Positions 20,939 to 32,607 of a stretch of 64,000 nt of DNA are shown one piece after another. Position numbers and translations under genes: made by a program. Each line of letters starts with the position of its first letter. Within the stretch, counting starts at the first letter, position 1. A model generated the notes under the pieces. It saw nothing but the letters and a program-made list of their open reading frames with translations, was not told the origin of the DNA and did not search any database. Source of the DNA: Gonocerus acuteangulatus (Eukaryota > Arthropoda > Insecta > Hemiptera > Coreidae); contig OX328123.1 in assembly GCA_946811695.1 (NCBI GenBank), positions 153,736,016-153,800,015 on the forward strand, given 5' to 3'.

Positions 20939-21175
20939 GTTCCGTATACAAATCCACACCGTTTGACCGATTTTGACCAATCATGGCATACAGGTAGATC
21001 TAGATCCGGGAATTCTCGTAGGCTAGGTCAAAAACGTCTACCAGCTGTCTGACTGTATGTTTGTTCCTCATTCAAATCCCTACCGTTTGACCAATATTGA
21101 CCAATCTTGGCATACAGGTAGGTCTAGATCCGGGGAATCTCGTAGGCTAGGTCAAAATCGTCTAGGACTCATAAG
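20939..21175. repeat. 124-bp direct duplication
   Basis: CCGTTTGACC, GGCATACAGGTAG, TCTAGATCCGGG and CTCGTAGGCTAGGTCAAAA appear in the same order twice, about 124 bp apart. Confidence 0.8.
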
Positions 21176-21244
21176 TTGAGAGGTCAAGGGTTCAAAACTG
21201 TGAATTCCAACAGTTACAGATTTGCGTTATTAGATTTTAATTTT

Positions 21245-21300
21245 TTTGGGGGGGGGGGGTTAACGGCGTATCAACATTAGGGCTATTAACGCCGGGCTGT
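21245..21300 (-). mobile_element. SINE family A, 3' end fragment
   Basis: A short T/G run, then AACGGCGTATCAAC and GGGCTATTAACGCCG: the tail and last part of family A in reverse orientation. Confidence 0.5.
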
Positions 21301-21852
21301 CTACAGATTGCCACTTTTTTCTATAATGCCAACAGCACGTGGTCGGTCACCCATTCAGGTATTGGCCACGCCCGACATTCAACGTGGCTATGGCCGTTGG
21401 CCATTTTAGGTTAGATTCTAATATTACTCATTTCGTTTCTAATTTATTTTTGCTTTTCTCGATGCAGAAAGTAGGTGTAGCATGGTACACTGGGTATCAG
21501 CTAGTGGCATATAAATGCAGAGATGCAGGGAGTATTCAATACAATAACATTATACATTTGGTCGATTGGAGTCCACCTAGGGAAAATTCCAATAAGTCTT
21601 TAATATTTATTTTGCAATATTTGCAATCTTTTAAAGGTTGTACGTTAACTATTGGATCATATTGGACAGGCGTAACAAAGAATAGGTCTAATAAATAAAT
21701 AATACATACCTTTTTAATTTAATAAAAAGAAAAAAAAAACAGAATTCGAAAAACTCGATATGCCTCTCCTTATTTTGTTAAAAGCAAAGCTGAAAATATT
21801 CCTGGAAGAATATTTGACTAGCTAGTTACAAGACACAAGTGTTTACAATATT

Positions 21853-21854
<2 letters not shown>

Positions 21855-21926
<72 letters not shown>
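21855..21926. repeat. (AT)n microsatellite
   Basis: AT dinucleotides broken by a few TG steps; it borders the foldback that follows. Confidence 0.95.
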
Positions 21927-21927
<1 letters not shown>

Positions 21928-21931
21928 TTTT

Positions 21932-22317
21932 TTTTTGGATGGAACGGCATTTTTCTCCAGCGGTGGTACTCCTTCTCACTTCTTCCTGGAATATTTCGAT
22001 GGGTTCATCTCCATCTTCTTCAGCCAGGTACTTGATGTTTCTTCCTCGGTGGTAGCCAAGGGAATGACATTTTTCTCGATCTGGGCGCCTTTTCTCCTCT
22101 CTAGCCCCAGTATCGGCGGAATGATGTTGAAGCTCCCTGGTGTAGTTGGGATTCTGTCCGTTGGTAGCGCTGATGGTGTTGCGTATTTTTTGGCTACCAC
22201 CGAGGAAGAAACATCAAGTACCTGGCTGAAGAAGGTGGAGATGAACCCATCGAAATATTCCAGGAAGAAGTGAGGAGGAGTACCACCGCTGGAGAAAAAT
22301 GCCGTTCCATCCAAAAA
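21932..22317. repeat. Foldback with 128-bp arms and 130-bp loop
   Basis: Arms 21932-22059 and 22190-22317 are near-exact reverse complements, ending TTTGGATGGAACGGCATTTT / complement. (AT)n tracts lie outside on both sides (21855-21926 and 22351-22380). Long open frames on both strands are a by-product of the symmetry. Confidence 0.85.
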
Positions 22318-22347
22318 TACTATCCCAGCGACGAAAAATAACATCAA

Positions 22348-22385
<38 letters not shown>

Positions 22386-22579
22386 ATGATTTTATTCAAT
22401 ACTTGAAATTTTAACTAGACAGAAAAAGTACATTCTAAACAAAATAATAATCATTTGTTGATTCCAATAGAATTATTAGTGAGTTATAAATGTCTTTTGA
22501 CCTTCTGAAAAGTTAAACCAGAAAAAAAAAATTATTTCGTTTAGAGCCTTCTGCTCAAATTCAGGAACATAAAAATGCT

Positions 22580-22795
22580 TTAGGTTTACCCGACAAACCT
22601 ATGAAAGTGCTGTATATAATCTTCTTTTTCGTACATGGTCACTGCGCATGCGCGAACGCCAGCGGGCAGTTTTGTGACACCTTTTTGGAACGCCTAGGTC
22701 CACCCGACAAACATGTGTAAAGTGCTGTATAGCATAGAGTCTTATTTTTCGTACATGACCACTGCGCATGCGCGAACGCCAGCGGACACTTTTTT
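22580..22795 (+). repeat. 120-bp repeat, two copies, each with an NRF-1/Ewg-type site
   Basis: Each unit has ACCCGACAAAC, AAAGTGCTGTATA, CGTACATG and ACTGCGCATGCGCGAACGCC. The core TGCGCATGCGC (22643-22653 and 22763-22773) is a perfect NRF-1-type palindrome. A reversed, partly decayed copy lies at 52195-52375. Confidence 0.7.
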
Positions 22796-23164
22796 GTTAC
22801 GGTTCTTCCCAGTTTAGTTACCGCTAAAGCATATTTATGCTAAAATAAAAGAAAAAAGTAAGGATCAACACTGATTTTGTAAAAAACAGTAATAACACTG
22901 TTAGAATCTGGCGCCCCCTCATAATAGCTGGCTAAATCTGTTGAGAGAAGATGACCACTAGTTGCCTCAATCACCCTCCAATCTAGCACGGTCCATTTCC
23001 CCCCACTCCTTCGGACCTTAGGACCCTCCTTAGCTTTAGGGCCACTTTCTTTGTGGACCCTGCTTATCGACAAACAAGGGGGAGACTGACCCCCATCCTT
23101 CTTGGATCCGCACCTCAATAGCCACGTAATCAAGTAATAACAATTCGTAATCTGGCACCAAAAT

Positions 23165-23510
23165 TATTCCTTAATATTGGATACCTCATTCCATGATTAA
23201 GGAGACCTTATTTCATGATTTTGGAGGCCATTGCCCATGATTTAGGAAGCCCCATTCCATGATTTTGGAAGCCATTTTCCATGATTTTGGAGGCTTCATT
23301 CCATGTCTTTGGAGAGCTCATTCCATAATTTATGAGACCTCATTACGTTATTTTGGAGACCTTATTCCATGATGTTGAAGGCTTTATTCCATGTCTTTGG
23401 AGGCATCAATCCATGACATTGGAGACCTTAATTCATTAATTTGGAGACCATATTCCATGATTTTGGAGATCTTATTCCATGATTTAGGAGAAATGTTTCC
23501 ATTATTTTAA
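23165..23510. repeat. Degenerate 20-22 bp minisatellite
   Basis: About 16 diverged copies of a unit near TTCCATGATTTTGGAGGCC run in tandem. Confidence 0.85.
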
Positions 23511-23854
23511 CACTAGATTTACCAGACCTGGTACTGGTATAAATGTCAATAACAAAAAATATATTTGTTACTAATATATATAAAGTAACATTAAGTTCAT
23601 TAAATGTATTCTCTACTTATAGCTACAAAAGTCATAACATCATTTAGGAAAGCAAATGTTATATGTCGTAGGAATTTTGAATTGAAATTGCACGACATTG
23701 CAGTCAAAATGACTGGTCAGGTAAATCTAGTGTTGAACAAGGAAAAAAAAAAAAAAAAAAGGAGGTAAAATAGGCTCCCTTTCTTCGCAACGAAAGCTTC
23801 TTTGCCATAGCAACTAAAAGTTCTTGAAGGTTCAATTTACACCCGGTTAGAAAT

Positions 23855-24461
23855 GAAGGGGTCGGGGCAAAACAGTGCCAAGCAACATTTTTAACGAAAC
23901 TTACCTATAGCTACTATACGTTTAATATTATGTGGGACTATCAGTCTATGAGGGGGCGAGGTTAGCTCAGTGGTAGAGCACTGGACTAATAAGCCTGAGT
24001 TCAAATCCCGAGCAAGCACTAAAGATTTTTTCTTCTAGTGTCTTCGTTCGTGGGTTGAATTCGGCCTCCCTGACCGTCCCTAGGCCAACCCAGCCTTTAA
24101 TTAATTTAATAATGGGTACCTTGGGTGCTAATGACTCTAGCAGTCGAAGCAGCCAAGGGGAAAATCAGGCGGCCGGAGCATAGTACTGACCACACTATCT
24201 CCCTAGTGTGCCGTATGGTCATGAATCAGATACCTCTATAGTATCTGCCCCTCAGGGCCCTCGTGGCCTGTTACGGGACTGATTTTTTTTTTCTATCAGT
24301 CTATGATGCAAATGCTACTAAAATATGACTACAAGTATGCTACTTCATCTTGTTGCCCCTAACTATTTCAACTAGTAGCCCAACATAATATCCTACATAT
24401 ATCAGCTCCAGTTAAGTTTTGTTAAAAATGTTGCTTGGCACTATTTTGGCCCGACCCCTTC
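23855..24461. mobile_element. Palindromic MITE with 4-bp target duplication, copy 2, split by a SINE
   Basis: Ends GAAGGGGTCGGGGC / GCCCGACCCCTTC, with AAAT at 23851-23854 and 24462-24465. A SINE at 23952-24292 interrupts the left arm. Confidence 0.85.
23952..24292 (+). mobile_element. tRNA-derived SINE, family C, inserted in a MITE
   Basis: The tRNA-like head has an A box, TTAGCTCAGTGGTAGAGC, and a B box, GAGTTCAAATCCCG, then a body with CTCCCTGACCGTCCCTAGG and a terminal T run. The 14-bp duplication CTATCAGTCTATGA is exact at 23938-23951 and 24293-24306. About 8 bp of the tRNA head (before CCTGAG) are missing compared with the copy at 55845. Confidence 0.9.
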
Positions 24462-24611
24462 AAATGTCTGTTCCTTTTCTTCTTAAGCTTCTTTTGACCA
24501 TGCAAAACTGAACGTTTCTCATAAAATATAACAGTGCCATGTAATTATGCCGTATGGCTAACTATATAAATAGATGATTGAGACTCACGAAGAATCCCTT
24601 TGTTCACAAAT

Positions 24612-24866
24612 GAAGGGGTCGTGGCAAAATAGTACCAAGCAACATTATTAGCAAAACTTAACTGTTGCTGCTATGTTGGCTATGATGTGGGACTATCAGT
24701 TTATGAAGCAAATGCTACTATGATATGACTACAAGCTCTGTATGCTACTTAATATTGTTGTCCCTAACCATTTCAACTGATAGTCCCACATAATATCAAA
24801 CATATATCAGCTACTGTTAAGTTTTGCTAAAAATGTTGCTTGGCACTATTTTGCCCCGACCTCTTC
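24612..24866. mobile_element. Palindromic MITE with 4-bp target duplication, copy 3
   Basis: Ends GAAGGGGTCGTGGC / GCCCCGACCTCTTC with AAAT on both sides (24608-24611, 24867-24870). Only about 150 bp from copy 2. Confidence 0.85.
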
Positions 24867-25006
24867 AAATATAGTCTTCGAACTATTAAATTTATATTTA
24901 AAAATGTTTGGCAACCTGTAGAAGGCACGGTGTTAATGACAGAGAATTCAATCCATCTTAAAAAATAAGGATAATTATAATGAATGTAATAGAAATAGTT
25001 ACTCAC

Positions 25007-25097
25007 CACGAAGCGGCCACCTGGGAGATCTCTGGACTCAGCATAGGGTAGGGATACTGTCCAGCCGTGAAGGGGTACATAGGTGGGCGGGTCAAGC
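25007..25097 (-). CDS. pan: pangolin (TCF/LEF) coding exon
   Basis: The 91-bp exon lies between an acceptor ending TTTTATCCAG and a GTGAGT donor. Two bases (GC) complete the Gly begun by the 40540-40666 exon, then 29 codons read [20 protein letters not shown] and PEISQVAAS, and two bases (TG) start the Trp finished in the 19028-19123 exon. [24 protein letters not shown] is a hallmark of arthropod pangolin. The exon lacks the vertebrate LVPQ/SxxSS motifs. Intron sizes here are about 15.4 kb upstream and 5.9 kb downstream. Confidence 0.95.
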
Positions 25098-25099
25098 CT

Positions 25100-26137
25100 G
25101 GATAAAATATGCCATTTCTACAGTTAATAACAATATTTCATAAAACAAAAAGTCTAATTGAAAGGAAAATCTGCCCATTTCACCAACAAAAATCGTAGAT
25201 GTGGTAGTCATCCGTTTTCAGAATTAGGGAAAGCTCAGATTTTAAGAGTAAAAAAAAAATGTTGGTATTTTTTATTTTTATTTTTAGATTTAAATAAAAA
25301 TTCTTCAAAACATATTTTTTTCATATATCATAGCGAAATGAACATTAATTTTTAAACCACCCAATGATATTCATGAGGGTACAGAATTTAAAAATGTAAT
25401 TGAAAATGAACAATAAGGAGGTAAAATCACACACACACACACACACACACACATTCAATGAGTATCGGCCCTCGATATTTCTAGAAGAGGAGTTTATCCC
25501 CAAATCTTGTAAGACAGAGAAAGCGAAACGCTTAAGCTAAAGAGAATTTAGCTGCACTGATTTTCCTCCGTCATCAACTAATATCAAATTCCGAGATCGC
25601 GAAGATTTTTAACCGACCACATTTTCTCAGGAGCAATGTTCCTTGGCTTTTCACATGCCCAATTTTCACAATGAACATGTTGAGCTAATACTCCGGTAGA
25701 AACTTATGTAACTCAACGTACATAAATATTAGAAAAATGAAAATATAAGTACTTATTCAATTGAGTTCTTTCAAATCTGAGCTCAAATGCCTTCAAAATA
25801 AACAAAAAAATGAAAAATGTTTAATAAAAAAAAAACTTGTAGAAAATATATTAGAACATTGTAAGAATTGCTGAGTGGGGGAGTGTTGATTTCTACAATA
25901 CATAACATACAATGAACATAAGAGGGCAACATTTTCACGGTCCTTTCATTATCAGCAAAACGTTTTCAGAGACTTGAGGATTTTTGGATGTGCACAGATA
26001 ATCCATAAACGTTATTTACACATAGATTCATGTGTTACATATAAATGCAAACATCAGACCAATTACTTGATTATGGAAACAAAAATAAATAAATTATTCA
26101 AGTATTTCCTTAGAATAATTTTGAACTTATTGTATTG

Positions 26138-26214
<77 letters not shown>

Positions 26215-26960
26215 TAAATATATTGTATCGTCTGGAATCAAAACAAGACACGTCACTATTTTTAAGATTTTGAGATTGATTTTACAAGTTCAAAATATCC
26301 AGTATATGCTGGTAAAAAAAAAATGATTTTCAGTGAATTTTAAAGCAAAGTAAGAAACTTCAAAAATAAAAATGCCTTTAAAATAGATAATATAACAGAT
26401 AAACTTCTGAAATTCCTCAAAAACATTCTTCTGCGATACTTAAAACTTTCAAGAAAATTATATTTATCAATTTAAGGATAATAATAATAATTATTAAGCA
26501 GTTTTTTGTGTTTTCTGAAAAAAATTGGTTTCAACGATGTGTCTTGTTTTGATGCCAGACGACTCATATATGCGATTGACAAACCGCAAAAGTGATGTTA
26601 GGTCAGTTTCAACTAAATCTTCAAGGACAAAGGTTTAAGCCAAAATTTCAACAATTCATTTTCATATTGTTAAGGATTTTGGAAAGGGCCTCGGTAGAAA
26701 ACTAGACACTTCAGTGAATATCTCTTTTTTAAAGGATTGAAATATCTCCTTCTCATTATTTTCAGAAGGACTTGAGAACTTAGATGTTAACTTTCACTTT
26801 TGTACAACATTTTCTGTAAACAACACAAACTATCTGAAAAAAATGCGCAAATTATTAACATATTACACTCAATATATCATGCACTGAGTCACCTGGCACC
26901 AAGTGAACCTTTTTCCTGACATGTTAGCATTCATGCTCATTAATAAGTTAGACATGTTTT
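25100..26960. other. Intronic DNA with (CA)n and (AT)n microsatellites
   Basis: (CA)n at 25430-25452 and a pure (AT)n block at 26141-26211. Otherwise A/T-rich sequence with no gene or repeat identified. Confidence 0.5.
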
Positions 26961-27015
26961 AAACAGGTCATGAACATTAACACTGAAACACATATGTTGT
27001 ATAATCATGTTTCAA

Positions 27016-27288
27016 AATAACAACATGGGGATAGGGAGATGAGGGGATTTATAGGTTAGAAATAACAACATGGGGATAGGGAGGTGAGGTGATTTATAGG
27101 TTAGAAATAACAACATGGGGATAGGGAGATGAGGTGATTTATAGGTTAGAAATAACAGCATGGGGATAGGGAGGTGAGGGGATTTATAGGTTAGAAATAA
27201 CAACATGGGGATAGGGAGGTGAGGTGATTTATAGGTTAGAAATAACAACATGGGGATAGGGAGATGAGGTGATTTATAGGTTAGAAAT
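27016..27288. repeat. 45-bp minisatellite, 6 copies
   Basis: AACAACATGGGGATAGGGAG plus GTGATTTATAGGTTAGAAAT-like text recurs every 45 bp with few changes. On the reverse strand it reads as a repeated ORF, which is an artefact of 45 being divisible by 3. Confidence 0.95.
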
Positions 27289-27339
27289 GTCGTAGGCATT
27301 ACATGATGCACAAATAATAGCTGCCTATTAGCACCTGAT

Positions 27340-27430
27340 TATGGGTTTTGAAACGTAAACTTTTCTAGTCGGCACTTGCGGATTGTGCTACGAGGTCAAC
27401 CTCATAAGCGCGGTTCCTCCGCGTGTATAT
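27340..27430 (+). mobile_element. HINE-like family 2, 3' end fragment
   Basis: CTAGTCGGCACTTGCGGATT, GAGGTCAACCTCATAAG and a small hairpin, CGCGG-TTCCT-CCGCG, correspond to the 3' end seen at 38000 and 40120. Confidence 0.55.
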
Positions 27431-27539
27431 TTGTCTGTTCATTCTCAAGCTCAAAAATGGACCGCTTTTGATGTGTATATTATATAAAATACTTTCTTTA
27501 ATTTCAAAGGCCAGCAGAATCCAACTCCAACTGTTTTAC

Positions 27540-28530
27540 AGGCGAAATCCGCGTGAAAAGAATCGTTCCGCCAAGGCCTTTTGCTCTGTAGGCTTCCAAG
27601 TACGTTTTATAGGTTCTCTAATTTAGGAAAACGAATGAAACCATTAATTACGTGAAACCATTATATGTGTATCAGTTTTTGAGAAAAATGTGAAACTAAT
27701 ATATGTATCTAATTTTCGGTTTGGGGACTTAAAATTATTGCATTAAGTTGAAATATTTTCTGCATGTTTGGAATTCGTCCAAACTCAGAATTTTAAATTT
27801 TGGTTAGGTTTGGAGTTAAGGAAGTCTTAGAAAAATACATACATGTTTTGGGAACTTCGTATATTTTACTTAATATCTCGAAAATGGTTGGGAAATCCGT
27901 AAGTGGAAGGTGACCATTCGAAAGATTGCTAAATTCTCTACAAAATGGTTCTGTAGCAATACTTGTTTAAACGGACACACGTGGAGAAAGAAGTGCTTAA
28001 AAACTTAGAAGTAGTTAAATTCGTTGATTTGAACGGTTCTTTTTGTCCTATTCCTTTTAATCTGTTTTTTATTGCTCGTTATTTTTGTAATTACTTATAG
28101 TAGGAAAATGAATGTCGATAAAACAAGCTACTTAAAATTAGAAACAATTTTTTGTTGAGAGAAAGAGAGCTTTCCGAGAGGAATTCGAAGATGCCGTGTG
28201 AATATTTTCTACTACTTTCTTTCATTTTACAACGTTTTTTCCCCTCACTTTTTAATTATTATTATTATTTTTTTTTTTTTTTTATAAGCAGTTAGTATTC
28301 TAGTTTTGTGTTGACTTATAGAGCCTTCCTTAAGAACGAGGAAGATGGCGGATAGAGCAATTACCGCTTCTGAATAACTGCAGTCAGTTTGCTGGGCATT
28401 GTGGCACATAAAATATTGCTTTTATTCAAGACATGTTTTACAAAAGATCAAAAAAAAAAAAACAATACCCGTTTCTATTCCTTTACAAATGTCACTAGTA
28501 ATAAGAAAGGAAACGCCCCAAGATGACGGG
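27540..28530 (-). mobile_element. HINE-like element, family 2
   Basis: Reverse-oriented interior with GAAAACGAATGAAACCATTA (27628) and TCTACAAAATGGTTCTG-type phrases, ending near 28480-28530 in a decayed form of the GGTTCCGTT...GTCATCTTAGC 5' end. Confidence 0.5.
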
Positions 28531-28559
28531 ATGTGATTTGTAGAATTTAGTAGCGCCAT

Positions 28560-29390
28560 TCAGCCATTTCCGCCTAATTTTTAAAAGTTTCAGCGAGACG
28601 TTTCGCAGATAAAGTAAATAATTAAAAAAATATATAAAAACCTAAATCTATTGTGTTGGATACTAAATTTAGGCATTGAAAATTATAATAATTATAAAGT
28701 AGAGGAAATGTTTGGAGCCAAAATTACAACGATTTTGTTGAGGGGGTGTATGATCTTACTTCATACAGAAAGAGACAATGTCAATTCAAAATTGATACAA
28801 TCTGCTTCGACTTCTAGGGATTAAAGGTGCAACAAGGACACACAAGGTAGGAGATGTTTGGTAAAATGATATGAGCCAGTTATATGCACGCGGGCCGGAC
28901 AATAAGAGGACAGTTATTAAAGGGAGTGTAACTATCTAAGTAGCTTTGACAAGTAGATTGTGTCCCTAAGTATTAACTGTATAGAAGATACGATGCGGAA
29001 TGATTACATACCTGAAGGAGGGTTTTGCAGAGAGAACCTGCCCAGTGAAGCTTGCTTTGAAAGGATATTAGATAGGGACATGGAGGGTAGGATGTCCTCT
29101 AATATCCCCAACAGGTATGCAATATAGGGGATACCTACCCTTCTAAGGGGGAAGGGGGTTATTGCGACCCACATTTAGTTTTACACTTCAGGGAGATCTT
29201 CTATTAGGGGAGATGTTTCATTTTATATTAGTTCTCTACATACAACCCATCTTTCTTATCCCTCTCAAGTATTCTCTAGTACTGATGCAGGTCGATCTGG
29301 CCGATGATATTGTACATTCATTCATACAACTGTATCATGCAACAAAGATCATAAAATGCTGCCGAAGAAAAGAGGACATATGATATTATG
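28560..29390. other. Intronic DNA, no gene
   Basis: No repeat or coding segment recognised; short ORFs only. Confidence 0.45.
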
Positions 29391-29397
29391 ATGACGA

Positions 29398-29712
29398 TGA
29401 AGAGGGGGAGGGGAGATGTGACAAAGGAGGAGAAAGGATGTGACCAAGGAAGAGAGGAGATGTGACCAAGGAGGAGGGGTGATTCTACCAAGAAGTAGGG
29501 GCGATGTGACCAAGGAAGAGGGGAGATGTGACCAAGGAGGAGGGGTGATTCTACCAAGAAGTAGGGGCGATGTGACCAAGGAAGAGGGGAGATGTGACTA
29601 AGGAGGAGGGGTGATTCTACCAAGAAGTAGGAAAGATGTGACCAAGGAAGAGGGGAGATGTGACCAAGAAGTAGGGGCGATGTGACCAAGGAATAGAAGA
29701 GATCTGACTAAG
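29398..29712. repeat. Purine-rich minisatellite
   Basis: About 300 bp of GAAGAGGGGAGATGTGACCA / GGAGGAGGGGTGATTCTACC units, with a higher-order period near 63 bp. One strand is almost all purine. Confidence 0.9.
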
Positions 29713-30137
29713 AAGTCAGGGGCAACTCATGCAGCAATAATTGATGTATGAATTTTAAATATAAAAACATTACGCCTTTGATTTACTTCTTTCGCTTCAA
29801 CTCCAAAAGCTAGAAATTTTCCTAAGCTGTTAACAGATACGTAATCTCCTATAATTTCCCATTATTTAGAAATGTCAACATTTGTTCACTGGTTCGCAAA
29901 AATAAAACAATAAGTATGAACAAGGGATAAGAAATAAACATTTTTATTCTACAGCTTAAAATGCATTTAGGTCCTTCATATTTCAGTATGAAAATTCTGA
30001 TAGTGTAGTAAAACAACCTACCAAATTTCTTTTAAATCGGTTTGATAAGTTTTGCATAATAGCTTTTGCAATTGAGGTATTATTGAAAAAAATGACATTT
30101 TTTAAATTGTTCCAAAATTCAAATGGCTTTACGCATT

Positions 30138-30140
<3 letters not shown>

Positions 30141-30174
<34 letters not shown>
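30141..30174. repeat. Poly(T) tract
   Basis: Uninterrupted T run, about 34 bp. Confidence 0.9.
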
Positions 30175-30178
<4 letters not shown>

Positions 30179-30224
30179 CATTAACAATGTGTTTGCCTAT
30201 AAAACAAAAATTACTAATTGAGAA

Positions 30225-30375
30225 GATATGGTCGACCGTTGAGAAGTAGAAAGTGTTGATCGTCGGGGTTTCGGTCTATTTTTTTTATTCAATAAAACCA
30301 CCATAAACCCACAAAAATGTGGTTTTATTGAATACAAAAATAGACCGAAACCACGACGATCAACACTTTCCAATA
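30225..30375. repeat. Hairpin with about 55-bp arms
   Basis: AAGTGTTGATCGTCGGGGTT through CAATAAAACCAC (30249-30301) faces its complement at 30320-30372. GTCGACCGTTGAG outside the left arm is shared with 19461. Confidence 0.8.
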
Positions 30376-30379
30376 AATT

Positions 30380-31480
30380 ACTAAGTACTTTTTGTTTCTA
30401 GACCGCCCTAGGTAAACTTTAAAACAAATAATTAGGTTCAACTCCTTGACGTGCGACAATAGAAACCGTGAAAGATATAAATCCATTGACGCGAAGTCGT
30501 ATCGAAGGGAGACAGGTGGTGTAGGGATGAATGAGAAGGGGTTGGTTAGGGCTGTAGTATTGTTCTTGAGAGATCTCTGTTGACACACGTGGTTCGATCT
30601 CTCACCGACTCTAGTCTTTAGCACCATTCCCTCAGGGAAATCACGAGTATAAACACCTTCGGGTATTCGCATTCAAGAGGCTCTTATTGTATCGGGACAA
30701 CATTCAACTTCTAAATGGAATGGTCGAACGTTTGAAGAAACTCAAGCGCATTCGTTTTAATATAATGACATGCCCTCGAGGTCTTAACTAGTCAAAGAGT
30801 AGATGGTTTTGGGCTAAGACATTTTTTTTGCAAGTTATGATAGATCAACTGACAAGAAAATATCTGAAACATTTTCTGCCTTCAAAGGCAAGATTTCCTG
30901 AGTTGAAGTATAATATTTATAAGGCAGAATTATCAAATATATTGGCCAATTCGAAATACCTTTTTAATATTTCAGCAAATTGGGAAATCTCGCATTGTTT
31001 ATGAGTAATACTCTTTCTTGTGAAAACAGTGAGGAATCAGCTACTGAAATAGCAAACTAGTTTAACATGGATTCATGTTCTGCAGATTATATCAGATATA
31101 CATCTCAAAGCCACACCATGTGGTACAAAATACTGGTGTTTTATATCTGAAGATAAATATTTGAATCGCCCTTGCGGGCAATTTTCTGGTCAACTTAGTT
31201 GTGCGGATCTACATTTTCTGAAATAAAGATACTTACGTCACATATAGCTGCAGCCTCTCACGTTTTTCTGTGATTTTAAAGCATTTAAACAGGTTTTTAT
31301 TTTCATAAAAACCTGGTAAAAAATCCATATTTTTACATATTTTGCTAAAAATACATATTTTTGCTCCATATTTTGATATTATTTTATTTTGTAATTGAAA
31401 AACTAAAGGGGAAACGAAGAAAGAATGCTTTACCCATTGAGTCTCACCCGGCGCTATTGGTCTTGGAGCAAATGCGTTTT
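30380..31480. other. Intronic DNA, no gene
   Basis: Mixed composition, no recognised feature; the 115-codon minus-strand ORF here shows no domain. Confidence 0.4.
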
Positions 31481-31485
31481 AAAAA

Positions 31486-32391
31486 AGTCCGTCACGCAGG
31501 AGCTGCATAACTAAGCACTTTCCTCAGAATTTGGGTAGTGTAGACTGCTTTCCAGAACAATTTGCTTAAAATATCCTACATAAATAAAATAAAAACATGA
31601 ATAGATCTATTTTAATTGTGTAATGAGTAACTGATCAATTATTAATTTGCTTCCAGAGTTATGTTTACACATGGTACCTACTACACTACTTAATAAATAC
31701 AATAAACCTCATATTATCGTATTTTGATCTAACGCAGGAACAGGATACAGTCCCTCTAGAAACAAAGCGCTCCTTGCGGCGGTTTTGTGAACCTACGGCT
31801 GGCGGGCTTTTCTATTGAAATATATTACAAAGTAAACCCCCCCCCCTTTCCGATTGACCGATTCAGCTCATTTTTACAACACTTCTTTCTCATGAGTTAC
31901 CCACGACGTATACCGCGTTTCGTTACAATACAGCAGAAATTACGACCGGTATGAGTATATTAGTAATTTGAGTCCGCAGTAAACCCCCCCTCCTAATGAA
32001 CCGATTTAGTTTATTTTTACAACACATATTTACCTGTGGATTACCACTACGAATACCGAGTTTCGTCGAAATATACCAAAAATCACGGCTGGTAGTGGCG
32101 AATTGGTATTGTGGGTCCGGAGTGAACCCCCCCTCCTAATGAACCGATTTAGTTCATTTTTATATCTCACTTTTCTCTCTATATTACCACTACGAATACC
32201 AAGTTTCGTTGAAATATAACAAATATTTCGCCTGACATGGTCAAATTAGTGTTTTGGGTTAGGGGTAAACACCCCCTTCCGGTGGACCGACTTTGGTGGT
32301 TAACGAACTCGTTCAATCGTTTGCTAATTGAATGTTATATACCAAGTTTCGTGACGAAAAAACAAAAACTCTGGCCGCTATCGTGTTAACA

Positions 32392-32475
<84 letters not shown>

Positions 32476-32607
32476 TATATATACATTTTAACGGGGGTCA
32501 TTTTCGGTGTCTACTAGGTAGGATCGATAAATATTTGAAGAAATTTTTCAAAAATTCCGTCATGAGTCCAACCTCAATAGCTACTTTCCTTCGGAGGAAA
32601 GTGCTAA
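31486..32607 (+). mobile_element. Helentron/HINE-like element, family 1, complete single copy
   Basis: The best reference copy: AGTCCGTCACGCAGGAGC start, a row of about five degenerate 120-140 bp units, (AT)n at 32395-32473, terminal hairpin at 32583-32602 and CTAA at 32604-32607. About 1.12 kb, non-coding. Within 56 bp of its start, CTAAGCACTTTCCTC is an inverted match to the 3' GAGGAAAGTGCT, i.e. a sub-terminal inverted repeat. Confidence 0.75.
32395..32473. repeat. (AT)n microsatellite
   Basis: About 79 bp of AT dinucleotides in the HINE-like copy. Confidence 0.95.

Noticed and set aside
21976..22347. 123-codon ORF in the foldback
   Set aside because: Produced by the inverted arms being open in both directions; no recognisable protein.
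27012..27311. 99-codon repeat protein on the minus strand
   Set aside because: A 45-bp minisatellite is a multiple of three and therefore stays open by chance.
29318..29689. Long minus-strand ORF with LLGHISPLPWSH repeats
   Set aside because: Direct reading of the purine minisatellite; no domain and no homologue pattern.
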